NCBI GenBank assembly: GCA_002431915.1
Contig: DJEP01000024.1
Coordinates: 1 to 7,521, forward strand
DNA length: 7,521 bases
Direction of reading: 5' to 3'
Origin: Lachnospiraceae bacterium UBA5895
GTDB lineage: Bacteria > Bacillota > Clostridia > Lachnospirales > Lachnospiraceae
The notes beneath the pieces are model-generated. The model saw only the letters and a list, made by a program, of their open reading frames with translations. It made no database searches and was not told the DNA's origin. This document shows positions 1 through 5,650 of the stretch, piece after piece. The translations under genes were made by a program, and so were the position numbers. Each line of letters starts with the position of its first letter. Position 1 is the stretch's first letter.

Positions 1-432
1 CTGCTGGACGGAACGGAAGCCAGGGCGGGAACCCTGTTTCTGGATTACTGCAATCAGGGAGATTTTACAGATTGGAATACCATCGTCTATGGACACCATA
101 TGAAGAACGGAAGCATGTTTGCATCCCTGATGAATTATCAGAACCAGAGCTATTATGAGGAGCATCCGGTGATGTATCTGTACCTTCCGGAACACCGATA
201 CCGTTTGGAGCTGATTGCCGGGTATACTACCGGAACGGAAGATCCGGTCTATACAATTCCGGAAACTCCGGAAGAAAAGCAGCAGCTAGCGGAATCTGTG
301 ATGCGGAAATCTGATTTTAAGACTACGGCGAACGTAGAGGAAGAGGATCGTCTGGTAACACTTTCTACCTGCTCCTATAGTTATGACGATGCCAGATATG
401 TGGTAATAGCAAAAATTGCAGAAGAAAAATAA
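1..432 (+). CDS. srtB: Class B sortase, C-terminal part (5' end outside window)
   Basis: This is a cysteine transpeptidase that attaches sorted surface proteins to the cell wall on the outer face of the membrane. The frame is open from base 1, so 143 residues of the catalytic domain remain; the N-terminal signal/anchor segment is not in the window. Visible sortase hallmarks, in fragment numbering, are YGHHMKNGSMF with the catalytic His at 32, and TLSTCSYSYDDARYVV with the nucleophile Cys124 and the transition-state Arg132. The GHHM..G.MF spacing and the roughly 90-residue distance between His and Cys, with a helical insert around 88-115, fit class B rather than class A or D. Nothing in the window shows a substrate or sorting signal, so the target protein is unknown. 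No terminator lies directly behind the stop codon; the first good one is at 504-546. Family assignment is firm; the srtB symbol reflects class only. Confidence 0.9.
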   Translation: MLDGTEARAGTLFLDYCNQGDFTDWNTIVYGHHMKNGSMFASLMNYQNQSYYEEHPVMYLYLPEHRYRLELIAGYTTGTEDPVYTIPETPEEKQQLAESVMRKSDFKTTANVEEEDRLVTLSTCSYSYDDARYVVIAKIAEEK

Positions 433-440
433 AAAAATAC

Positions 441-471
441 TTGCATCGTACACCGATGTACGGTGTATAAA
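441..471 (+). promoter_or_regulatory. Candidate MerR-type promoter with dyad operator in a 19-bp spacer
   Basis: TTGCAT (441-446) and TATAAA (466-471) are separated by 19 bp, longer than the usual 17. The spacer holds a perfect dyad, CGTACA-CCGA-TGTACG (447-462). A second overlapping dyad, TACACCG-ATGTA-CGGTGTA, spans 449-467. Over-long spacers carrying a centred dyad are the known hallmark of promoters activated by MerR-family regulators, which twist the DNA to align the boxes. No MerR gene is present in the window. Alternatively, TTGCAT pairs with TGTATA (464-469) at 17 bp as an ordinary promoter with a repressor site. The assignment rests on pattern only. Confidence 0.5.
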
Positions 472-477
472 GAAACA

Positions 478-546
478 GGGAAGTATTTCGGATGAAATAC
501 GTTAAAAGGACGAAACCAACGGAAAACGCCGGGTTCGTCCTTTTTT
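478..546 (+). ncRNA. Possible short terminated transcript (~70 nt) from the dyad promoter
   Basis: If the promoter at 441-471 fires, the RNA would start near 478 and meet the terminator at 504-546 before any gene. The predicted RNA has a 7-bp hairpin, GTATTTC-GGAT-GAAATAC (483-500), followed by the terminator hairpin, a layout common in small RNAs. An AGGGAAG stretch stands before an ATG at 492, but that frame runs straight through the terminator. So either this is a small RNA, or it is the promoter, ribosome site and start codon left over from a lost regulator gene. The RNA has not been shown to exist; the start point is estimated from box positions. Confidence 0.3.
504..546 (+). terminator. 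Rho-independent terminator
   Basis: AAAAGGACGAA (504-514) pairs perfectly with TTCGTCCTTTT (534-544), and the right arm merges into a T6 run (541-546). After one mismatch, CC/GG pairs extend the stem inward. It ends transcription from the sortase gene and from the dyad promoter, and insulates the DUF362 gene downstream. It is oriented for plus-strand transcription by the T run, although the A-rich left arm could also serve the minus strand. Confidence 0.85.
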
Positions 547-555
547 GCAGAAAAA

Positions 556-586
556 TTCTCAAAAACGGAGAAAGATATGTTATAAT
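556..586 (+). promoter_or_regulatory. Sigma-A promoter with extended -10 for the DUF362 gene
   Basis: A perfect TATAAT at 581-586 is preceded by TG at 578-579, giving the extended -10 form TGnTATAAT. The -35 side is poor (TTCTCA at 556-561 is the best candidate, with a 19-bp spacer), which is typical when an extended -10 compensates. It lies just behind the terminator and 33 bp before the start codon at 620, so the DUF362 gene and probably the glycosyltransferase gene are read from here. Confidence 0.7.
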
Positions 587-619
587 CGTAATATCTTTTT
601 TAGTACGGAGGATAAGTCT

Positions 620-1750
620 ATGGAAAAATCAAAGGTATATTTTACAGATTTCAGGACCCGTCTGGGAGAGGGACTTCCCAGTAAGTTAAAGCGTCTGATG
701 AAGGCGGCGGGGATTCAGGATATTGATATGGATCATAAATTCGTTGCCATCAAGATGCACTTCGGCGAGCTGGGCAATCTGGGATATCTGCGCCCCAACT
801 ATGCGAAGGCAGTGGCAGATACGGTAAAGGAACTGGGAGGAATTCCTTTTCTGACCGACTGCAATACCCTGTATCCCGGCAGCCGAAAAAATGCCATCGA
901 GCATATGTACTGCGCCTGGGAGAACGGTTTCACACCACTGACGGTAGGATGTCCTGTGATCATCGGTGACGGCTTGAAGGGAACGGATGATATCGAGGTG
1001 CCGGTAGAGGGAGGCGAATATGTGAAAAACGCCAAAATCGGCCGGACCATCATGGATGCGGATGTGTTTATCTCTCTGAATCATTTCAAGGGCCATGAGA
1101 TGGCAGGCTTCGGCGGTGCCATTAAAAATATCGGTATGGGCTGCGGCTCCAGAGCGGGTAAAATGGAGCAGCATGCGCAGGGCAAACCGGAGATCGACGA
1201 GAATCTGTGCCGCGGCTGCAAACGATGCATGAGAGAATGTGCCAACGATGGCCTGGTATATGATGAGACCACCCACAAGATGCATATTGATCATGACAAA
1301 TGTCTTGGCTGCGGACGCTGTATCGGTGCCTGCAACTTTGATGCTATCCACAGCGGTTTTGATGCGGCAACAAAAGATTTCAACTGCCGTATGGCAGAAT
1401 ATGCGAAGGCCGTAGTGGACGGACGACCGAACTTCCACATTTCACTGGTAGTGGATGTGACTCCCAACTGTGACTGTCACAGTGAAAATGATGTTCCCAT
1501 TCTGCCCAATATCGGCATGTTTGCTTCCTTCGACCCTCTGGCACTGGATCAGGCCTGTGTGGATGCCTGCCTGAAGCAGACCCCGCTGCCGAATACCCAG
1601 CTGACGGATGCCATGGCAAAAGAGGGATTCTGTGATCATCACGATCATTTTGAGAATACCACGCCCAACGCGGAGTACAAAACATGTCTGGAGCATGCGG
1701 AGAAGATCGGTATCGGCAGCAGGGAGTACGAACTTATTGTGATGAAGTAG
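620..1750 (+). CDS. DUF362 domain protein with two [4Fe-4S] ferredoxin motifs
   Basis: This is a 376-residue cytoplasmic iron-sulfur protein. The N-terminal two thirds show the DUF362 pattern, with NHFKGHEMAGFGGAIKN at residues 154-170 followed by GMGCGS. Two ferredoxin-type cluster motifs follow, C197-x2-C200-x2-C203-x3-C207 and C228-x2-C231-x2-C234-x3-C238, each of the form CxxCxxCxxxC, enough for two 4Fe-4S clusters. A further conserved-looking CDCH (C284, C286, H287) and a Cys pair in DQACVDAC lie in the C-terminal part. No signal peptide or membrane segment is seen. The start at 620 is chosen because GGAGG (607-611) stands 8 bases before it; an in-frame ATG at 545 lies in the terminator T run and before the promoter, so it is rejected. 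The family has no settled function; an electron-transfer or redox role is inferred from the clusters only. Confidence 0.93.
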   Translation: MEKSKVYFTDFRTRLGEGLPSKLKRLMKAAGIQDIDMDHKFVAIKMHFGELGNLGYLRPNYAKAVADTVKELGGIPFLTDCNTLYPGSRKNAIEHMYCAWENGFTPLTVGCPVIIGDGLKGTDDIEVPVEGGEYVKNAKIGRTIMDADVFISLNHFKGHEMAGFGGAIKNIGMGCGSRAGKMEQHAQGKPEIDENLCRGCKRCMRECANDGLVYDETTHKMHIDHDKCLGCGRCIGACNFDAIHSGFDAATKDFNCRMAEYAKAVVDGRPNFHISLVVDVTPNCDCHSENDVPILPNIGMFASFDPLALDQACVDACLKQTPLPNTQLTDAMAKEGFCDHHDHFENTTPNAEYKTCLEHAEKIGIGSREYELIVMK

Positions 1751-1816
1751 TTACGATTTCGAGAGCCTGAAAAGCGAAGAAACCGTTTATAAAGTAATTT
1801 CAGAAAGGATGAAGCT

Positions 1817-3208
1817 ATGCGTCCCATGGTAAGCATCATTGTTCCGGTATATAATGCGGAGCAATATTTACGACGCTGTGTCGACAGTATTTTGAATCAG
1901 GAATATACGGATTTTGAATTACTGCTGGTCAATGACGGCAGTACGGATGCTTCCGGCAGTATTTGTGAAGAGTACAGAGACAAAGATCCCAGAGTCATTG
2001 TGATCCAGAAGGAGAACACGGGGGTATCCGACAGCAGAAATCAGGCCCTTAACCGTGCCCGGGGAAAATATCTGCAGTTCCTGGACAGTGACGACTGGAT
2101 CACACCGGATGCCACCAGACTGTTCGTGCGGGCGGCGGAGGAATACGGCTGTGATATGGTCATCTCGGACTTCTACCGTGTGGTGGGGGAGCGTCTGTCT
2201 CCCAAGGGTGATATCGAGGAAGAAGGTGTACTCACCAGAGAGGAATTCGCGGCACATATGATGGAGAATCCGGCGGATTTCTACTACGGTGTGCTGTGGA
2301 ACAAGCTGTATCGCAGAGATCTGGTGGAGGAGCATCATCTTCGCATGGATACGGACATCAGCTGGTGCGAGGATTTTATGTTCAATCTGGAATATATCCG
2401 GTATGCGAAAGTATTCTATGCGCTGCATGCGCCGATTTATTATTATGTAAAGCGCAAGGGATCCCTGGCCAGTCAGGGAATCAATATCTCCAGGACGGTG
2501 AAGATGAAGCTGAATGTCTTCGAATATTATAACAACTTCTACAAGCATGTCCTGGAAGAGGAGGATTATGAGAAGAACCGCCTGCAGGTGTACCGTTTCT
2601 TCATTGATGCGGCGGGGGACGGAACCGTCCCGCCTCCGATATTGCCGGGATCTAAGAAGCTGGGAGACGAGAGAGTCTTTGTCAATACGGAAATCTTACA
2701 GGCGGAAGGACCGGCCGGAGACGACTACCGCAAGCGAAAGCTCCTGGAACATTATCTGGAACCGGTAGCTTTGAAGGGAGATCTGAAGGTGTCGGATGTC
2801 CGGCTGCTACTGTGCCTGTGTGAAAAACATGAGTGGGACAGCAGAAAAGAGCTTGCTGATTTCGCCGGAATCTCCCGGACGAATCTCACCAGCGGACTGC
2901 AGCGTCTGAATATGAAGGGATTTCTGAAGGTAGAAGATGTGAAGGAGCCGAAGACGTCCCGGAAGGATAAGGCAGCCGGTAAAAATAAAAAGAAGGCAGC
3001 AGAGATGGCAGAGCCGAAGCGGAAGGAACACAGGGAAAAATTAGCTGTGACGATCCTGCCGGCAGCGGATGCGGTGATGAAGGAACTGGAGCTGGCACAG
3101 CGGGATTATGATGAGGCCAGATTTTCCGGATTCACAGAGGAAGAACTCATAAAGTATGCCGATCTGTCCGAGAAGATAAAGGAGAATACAAAGAGGATTC
3201 TGGGATAA
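1817..3208 (+). CDS. Family 2 glycosyltransferase fused to a MarR-like winged-helix domain
   Basis: This 463-residue protein has two unrelated parts. Residues 5-120 form a GT-A fold of glycosyltransferase family 2: VSIIVPVYN (5-13), VNDGSTD with nucleotide-binding Asp40, NTGVSDSRNQAL (67-78), and the metal-binding LDSDDW (89-94). WCEDFMFN (183-190) supplies the likely catalytic acidic pair E185-D186. Such enzymes transfer sugars from nucleotide donors, usually to cell-surface polysaccharides or teichoic acids; donor and acceptor cannot be read here. After a Gly/Pro-rich linker (about 265-300), residues 310-463 match a MarR regulator: a helix with VSDVRLLLCLCEKH, an HTH with KELADFAGISRTNLTSGLQRL (344-364), a Lys-rich wing (377-405), LAVTILPAADAVMKEL in place of the usual LT.xG strand-helix, and a GFTEEELIKYADLSEKIKEN dimerisation-like helix. 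AAAGGA precedes the ATG by 7 bases. The frame is unbroken across both parts, so this is a true fusion in this genome. It follows the DUF362 gene by 66 bp without a terminator. Confidence 0.9.
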   Translation: MRPMVSIIVPVYNAEQYLRRCVDSILNQEYTDFELLLVNDGSTDASGSICEEYRDKDPRVIVIQKENTGVSDSRNQALNRARGKYLQFLDSDDWITPDATRLFVRAAEEYGCDMVISDFYRVVGERLSPKGDIEEEGVLTREEFAAHMMENPADFYYGVLWNKLYRRDLVEEHHLRMDTDISWCEDFMFNLEYIRYAKVFYALHAPIYYYVKRKGSLASQGINISRTVKMKLNVFEYYNNFYKHVLEEEDYEKNRLQVYRFFIDAAGDGTVPPPILPGSKKLGDERVFVNTEILQAEGPAGDDYRKRKLLEHYLEPVALKGDLKVSDVRLLLCLCEKHEWDSRKELADFAGISRTNLTSGLQRLNMKGFLKVEDVKEPKTSRKDKAAGKNKKKAAEMAEPKRKEHREKLAVTILPAADAVMKELELAQRDYDEARFSGFTEEELIKYADLSEKIKENTKRILG

Positions 3209-3359
3209 AATATTCCGAACCATATTCGTAAAATCGCTCTTACGAGTTTTCCTTTTACTCATATGGTTTACTTCGCCCTATAAATATCACTCAATATTCT
3301 TACGAATACGAGCATTCGACGTATACTGGGTGATATTTACATGGCTCGGAATATTTTAT
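3205..3359. repeat. Palindromic structured element, copy 1 (155 bp)
   Basis: An imperfect palindrome with outer arms 3205-3223 and 3341-3359 pairs at 18 of 19 positions (A/C mismatch at 3219/3345). An inner stem, 3282-3297 with 3323-3338, pairs at 15 of 16 including one G-T. Inside it is a hairpin with CGAAT (3303-3307) and ATTCG (3314-3318). Between the outer and inner stems is a small CTC-TTAC-GAG hairpin (3237-3246) and the segment TGGTTTACTTCGCC (3264-3277). It is homologous to the element at 5402-5577. The left arm contains the glycosyltransferase stop codon. It may be a dispersed repeat (MITE-like) or encode a structured RNA; the active strand is unknown. No transposase, target duplication or known family was recognised. 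Confidence 0.75.
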
Positions 3360-3369
3360 ATTTTGTTAA

Positions 3370-3399
3370 TTGACATCGCCCCTTTCAAAAAGTTATGAT
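3370..3399 (+). promoter_or_regulatory. Near-consensus sigma-A promoter of citrate synthase
   Basis: A perfect TTGACA (3370-3375) and TATGAT (3394-3399, five of six matches) are separated by 18 bp. The expected start is about 3406, giving a leader of about 35 bases to the ATG at 3441. The promoter lies 10 bp outside the palindromic element, so the element is not part of the citrate synthase mRNA if this is the main start. No operator-like dyad is visible over the boxes. Confidence 0.8.
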
Positions 3400-3440
3400 A
3401 GAAAAGTATTCGAAAATGTGAGGGGAAGGACGGTATTTGG

Positions 3441-4787
3441 ATGAAGAAAAACGAAGAGTATATGTTGGAACATGCCGGATTGTGCAGAGCGGCAGATAGA
3501 TTAGAACCGCAGATGTTCGACGAGTATGGCGTACAGAGGGGACTGCGTGATAAGAACGGTAACGGTGTAGTCGCCGGTCTTACCAATATCTCCCGGATTG
3601 AATCCTTCAAAATGGAGGACGGCAAAAAGGTTCCCTGTGAGGGTAAGCTGTGGTACCGTGGTTATGACTGCATTGAGCTGGTCAACGGATTCCGCGGAGA
3701 TCATTTCGGATTTGAAGAAGTGGCGTATCTCCTTTTGTTCGGTAAGCTGCCCAACAGAGAGGAACTGAAACATTTTAACGATATTCTTGCTTCCAGTAGG
3801 ACATTACCTACGAACTTCACCAGAGATGTCATCATGAAAGCGCCCAGCAGTGATATCATGAACTCACTGACCAGGAGTGTTCTGACATTAGCTTCCTATG
3901 ATAAAAATTGCAGTGATACTTCCATTGAAAATGTACTCAGACAGTGTCTGGGACTGATTGCCGTATTCCCGATGCTGGCTGTCTACGGATATCATGCTTA
4001 CAATCATTACTCCAATGATGAGAGTATGTACATACACCGTCCGCAGAAAAAGTTGTCCACGGCGGAGAACCTGTTAATGATGCTGCGCCCGGACAAACAA
4101 TACACGGAACTGGAGGCCAGAGTACTGGATACCGCATTGGTGCTGCATATGGAGCACGGCGGCGGTAACAACTCCACGTTCACCACCAGAGTCGTAACTT
4201 CTTCCGGATCCGATACTTATTCTGTCATCGCGGCAGCACTTTCCTCCCTGAAGGGACCCAAGCACGGCGGTGCCAATATCAAAGTCGTAGAGATGATGCG
4301 GGATATTGAGGCGCATGTCTCCGACTGGACCGATGAGGATGCCGTAAGAGCTTATCTGAACAAGATTCTGGGCAAAGAAGCTTTTGACGGTAAGGGACTG
4401 ATCTATGGTATGGGTCATGCGGTTTACTCCCTGTCCGATCCCAGAGCACAGGTATTCAAGAGCTTCGTGGAGAAACTGGCAGTAGCCAAGGGCAGAGACA
4501 AGGATTTCGCATTGTATTCCATGATCGAGCGGATCGCACCGGAAGTCATCTCCCAGAAGTCCAGAATCTATAAGGGCGTCAGCGCCAATGTGGATTTCTA
4601 CAGCGGATTCGTATACAGCATGCTGGAGATCCCGCTGGAGTTATATACACCGATTTTTGCCATTGCCAGAATTGTGGGATGGAGTGCACATCGTATTGAA
4701 GAATTGATCAACATGGATAAGATCATCCGTCCCGCTTATAAGAGCGTGATGAAGGAACTGGAATATGTTCCGCTGGATCAAAGATAA
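3441..4787 (+). CDS. gltA: Citrate synthase (citrate/2-methylcitrate synthase family)
   Basis: It condenses acetyl-CoA with oxaloacetate to citrate, in the cytoplasm; in fermentative Clostridia this usually feeds the oxidative arm toward 2-oxoglutarate and glutamate. The 448-residue protein has the catalytic triad of the family: His275 in GPKHGGAN, His326 in GMGHAVYSLSDPRA and Asp385 in SANVDFYSG. Substrate-binding features are LHMEHGGGNNST (235-246, His239), Arg335 in DPRA and Arg410 in ARIVGWSAHRIEE. The N terminus has an extra segment of about 40 residues before GLTNISRIES, seen from length rather than from a motif. GGGGAAGGA ends 10 bases before the ATG, slightly long spacing; an ATG at codon 8 has a weaker site. 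No aconitase or isocitrate dehydrogenase gene is next to it, so it stands as a single-gene unit between its own promoter and a terminator. A 2-methylcitrate synthase activity cannot be excluded from sequence. Confidence 0.95.
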   Translation: MKKNEEYMLEHAGLCRAADRLEPQMFDEYGVQRGLRDKNGNGVVAGLTNISRIESFKMEDGKKVPCEGKLWYRGYDCIELVNGFRGDHFGFEEVAYLLLFGKLPNREELKHFNDILASSRTLPTNFTRDVIMKAPSSDIMNSLTRSVLTLASYDKNCSDTSIENVLRQCLGLIAVFPMLAVYGYHAYNHYSNDESMYIHRPQKKLSTAENLLMMLRPDKQYTELEARVLDTALVLHMEHGGGNNSTFTTRVVTSSGSDTYSVIAAALSSLKGPKHGGANIKVVEMMRDIEAHVSDWTDEDAVRAYLNKILGKEAFDGKGLIYGMGHAVYSLSDPRAQVFKSFVEKLAVAKGRDKDFALYSMIERIAPEVISQKSRIYKGVSANVDFYSGFVYSMLEIPLELYTPIFAIARIVGWSAHRIEELINMDKIIRPAYKSVMKELEYVPLDQR

Positions 4788-4798
4788 GGACATGAAAT

Positions 4799-4825
4799 AA
4801 GGACTGCGTATTTTGCGCAGTCCTT
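4799..4825. terminator. Bidirectional terminator between convergent genes
   Basis: AAGGACTGCG (4799-4808) pairs perfectly with CGCAGTCCTT (4816-4825) around a 7-base loop. It is followed on the plus side by a short T stretch and on the minus side by TTATTT. It sits between the stop codon of citrate synthase (4787) and that of the minus-strand TetR gene (4844), so it can end both transcripts. Both T runs are modest. Confidence 0.8.
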
Positions 4826-4843
4826 TGCTGAATGTTATACCGG

Positions 4844-5365
4844 TCAGGAATAGATCTTGCAGATAATGGATACGATTTCTTCAGCAGATTCCATGGAATT
4901 TTCCATGATCCAGGTGACGTAGATATTGTAGAGGGAACCGGAGAACGCACGAAGCGTGTAATAGAAATCCCGGCCTTTATCTTCCGTATAATAGGTATCG
5001 AGGATATAACTGTCCAGGGCCTGAAGCAGCAGATGCCCCAGACCTGTTTTCACCAGACAGGCAATGAATGCTCTGTAGTAATCAAAGTATTCATAGCAGT
5101 GCAGCATGTTGCGGTAGTCGTTATAATTGCCTTTATCAGTCCAGGCAGCCACATCCTGTCGATAAGCTTCTACCAGATCATCCAGATAACTGCTGAAGAT
5201 CTCATCCATGGAATGATAATTGCGGTAATAAGTCATGCGGGAGACTCCGGCGCATTCCGTCAGTTCCGTGATGGTAATATTGGACAGGGATTTGGTCTGA
5301 AGCAGCTGGATCAGAGCCTGTACCATACAATCCCTGGAAAACGGGTTGGACTTTTTCGTGGACAC
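4844..5365 (-). CDS. TetR/AcrR-family transcriptional regulator
   Basis: This is a one-component DNA-binding repressor-type protein of 173 residues, shorter than the usual 190-210. The N-terminal helix-turn-helix is clear: ITITELTECAGVSRMTYYRNY at residues 30-50, with the characteristic TYYRNYHSMDEIF leading into the ligand-binding domain. The rest is helical, with a Leu-rich segment GLGHLLLQAL and an aromatic-rich YYTEDKGRDFYYTLRAFSG, fitting the variable C-terminal TetR domain; the ligand is unknown. The start is a GTG at 5363-5365, supported by GAAGGTGAT a few bases upstream on the minus strand and by lack of a nearby ATG. It is divergent from the DUF2974 gene across a 285-bp gap that contains palindromic element 2, so regulation of itself or of that neighbour is plausible but unshown. 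No clear operator dyad of its own was found. Confidence 0.9.
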   Translation of the reverse strand: MSTKKSNPFSRDCMVQALIQLLQTKSLSNITITELTECAGVSRMTYYRNYHSMDEIFSSYLDDLVEAYRQDVAAWTDKGNYNDYRNMLHCYEYFDYYRAFIACLVKTGLGHLLLQALDSYILDTYYTEDKGRDFYYTLRAFSGSLYNIYVTWIMENSMESAEEIVSIICKIYS

Positions 5366-5375
5366 GATGGATCAC

Positions 5376-5401
5376 CTTCTTAATGATTTCTTCTTAATGA
5401 T
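5376..5401 (-). repeat. Tandem 12-bp repeat over the TetR ribosome binding site
   Basis: On the minus strand ATCATTAAGAAG occurs twice, at 5390-5401 and 5376-5387, separated by two A residues. The copy nearer the gene runs into GTGATCC, forming AAGAAGGTGAT, which is the Shine-Dalgarno site for the GTG start at 5365. The outer copy ends immediately at the edge of palindromic element 2. This looks like a small local duplication; a role as a direct-repeat operator is possible but has no other support. Confidence 0.6.
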
Positions 5402-5577
5402 GTAACTATTCAGAACCCCATTCGCAAAAGCGCCTCTATGAGGCTTCCTTGGAGAACAGGTCTGCTTGTTCTCTGCTCATTGTGGTTACTTCGCCATATA
5501 AATCATATCAAATGTTCTTACGAATGCAAGCATTCGACGTACATGTTGACATGATTTGCATGGTTCTGAATAGTTAC
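5402..5577. repeat. Palindromic structured element, copy 2 (176 bp)
   Basis: Outer arms 5402-5417 and 5562-5577 are perfectly complementary over 16 bp. An inner stem joins 5500-5515 to 5541-5557 with one mismatch and one bulge. The core 5515-5541 matches element 1 at 25 of 27 positions, and TGGTTACTTCGCC (5483-5495) is shared apart from one base. The left half holds CGC-AAAA-GCG (5423-5432), GCCTC-TAT-GAGGC (5432-5444) and GAGAACA/TGTTCTC (5452-5458/5467-5473); the last hairpin is absent from element 1 and explains most of the length difference. Both copies are in the same orientation. It fills most of the gap between the TetR and DUF2974 genes; the rest of that gap is the promoter and leader described separately. 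Confidence 0.78.
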
Positions 5578-5585
5578 CATATAAT
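5556..5585 (+). promoter_or_regulatory. Probable promoter of the DUF2974 gene, straddling the end of element 2
   Basis: TATAAT (5580-5585) lies 18 bp after TTGCAT (5556-5561). The -10 is perfect; the -35 matches in its first three bases. The -35 lies at the foot of the inner stem and the spacer covers the right outer arm of element 2, so the element supplies half of the promoter. The leader would be about 58 bases, ending in AAAGGAG (5638-5644) six bases before the ATG at 5651. Confidence 0.55.
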
Positions 5586-5650
5586 TATATAAAACGTAAC
5601 ACAATCCGGCAAAATACGCAAGGAAAGTTCCTCGTGGAAAGGAGCGGCAT

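Noticed and set aside
545..619. In-frame upstream extension of the DUF362 gene from an ATG at 545
   Set aside because: It begins in the terminator T run, upstream of the TATAAT promoter, and has no ribosome site; the GGAGG-supported ATG at 620 begins the family-like sequence.
492..689. Small plus-strand reading frame starting MKYVKR with an AGGGAAG site
   Set aside because: It runs through the terminator and into the DUF362 gene in another frame; the product has no recognisable features. Kept only as a possible relic start in the findings.
686..1438. 250-codon minus-strand reading frame
   Set aside because: It is fully antisense to the DUF362 ferredoxin gene, whose cluster motifs fix the real strand.
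1919..2548. 209-codon minus-strand reading frame
   Set aside because: It is antisense to the conserved GT2 domain and has no family features of its own.
3205..3359. Element 1 as a riboswitch leader of citrate synthase
   Set aside because: The strong TTGACA/TATGAT promoter lies downstream of the element, so the element would not be in the citrate synthase mRNA; no known aptamer consensus was recognised.
4832..5383. 183-codon plus-strand reading frame opposite the TetR gene
   Set aside because: The minus strand encodes a clear TetR helix-turn-helix with a good Shine-Dalgarno site; the plus frame has no recognisable domain or ribosome site.
5621..5632. AGGAA-AG-TTCCT dyad in the DUF2974 leader as an operator or RBS-sequestering hairpin
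   Set aside because: Only a 5-bp stem with a 2-base loop, too small to be a stable hairpin, and the ribosome site AAAGGAG is outside it.
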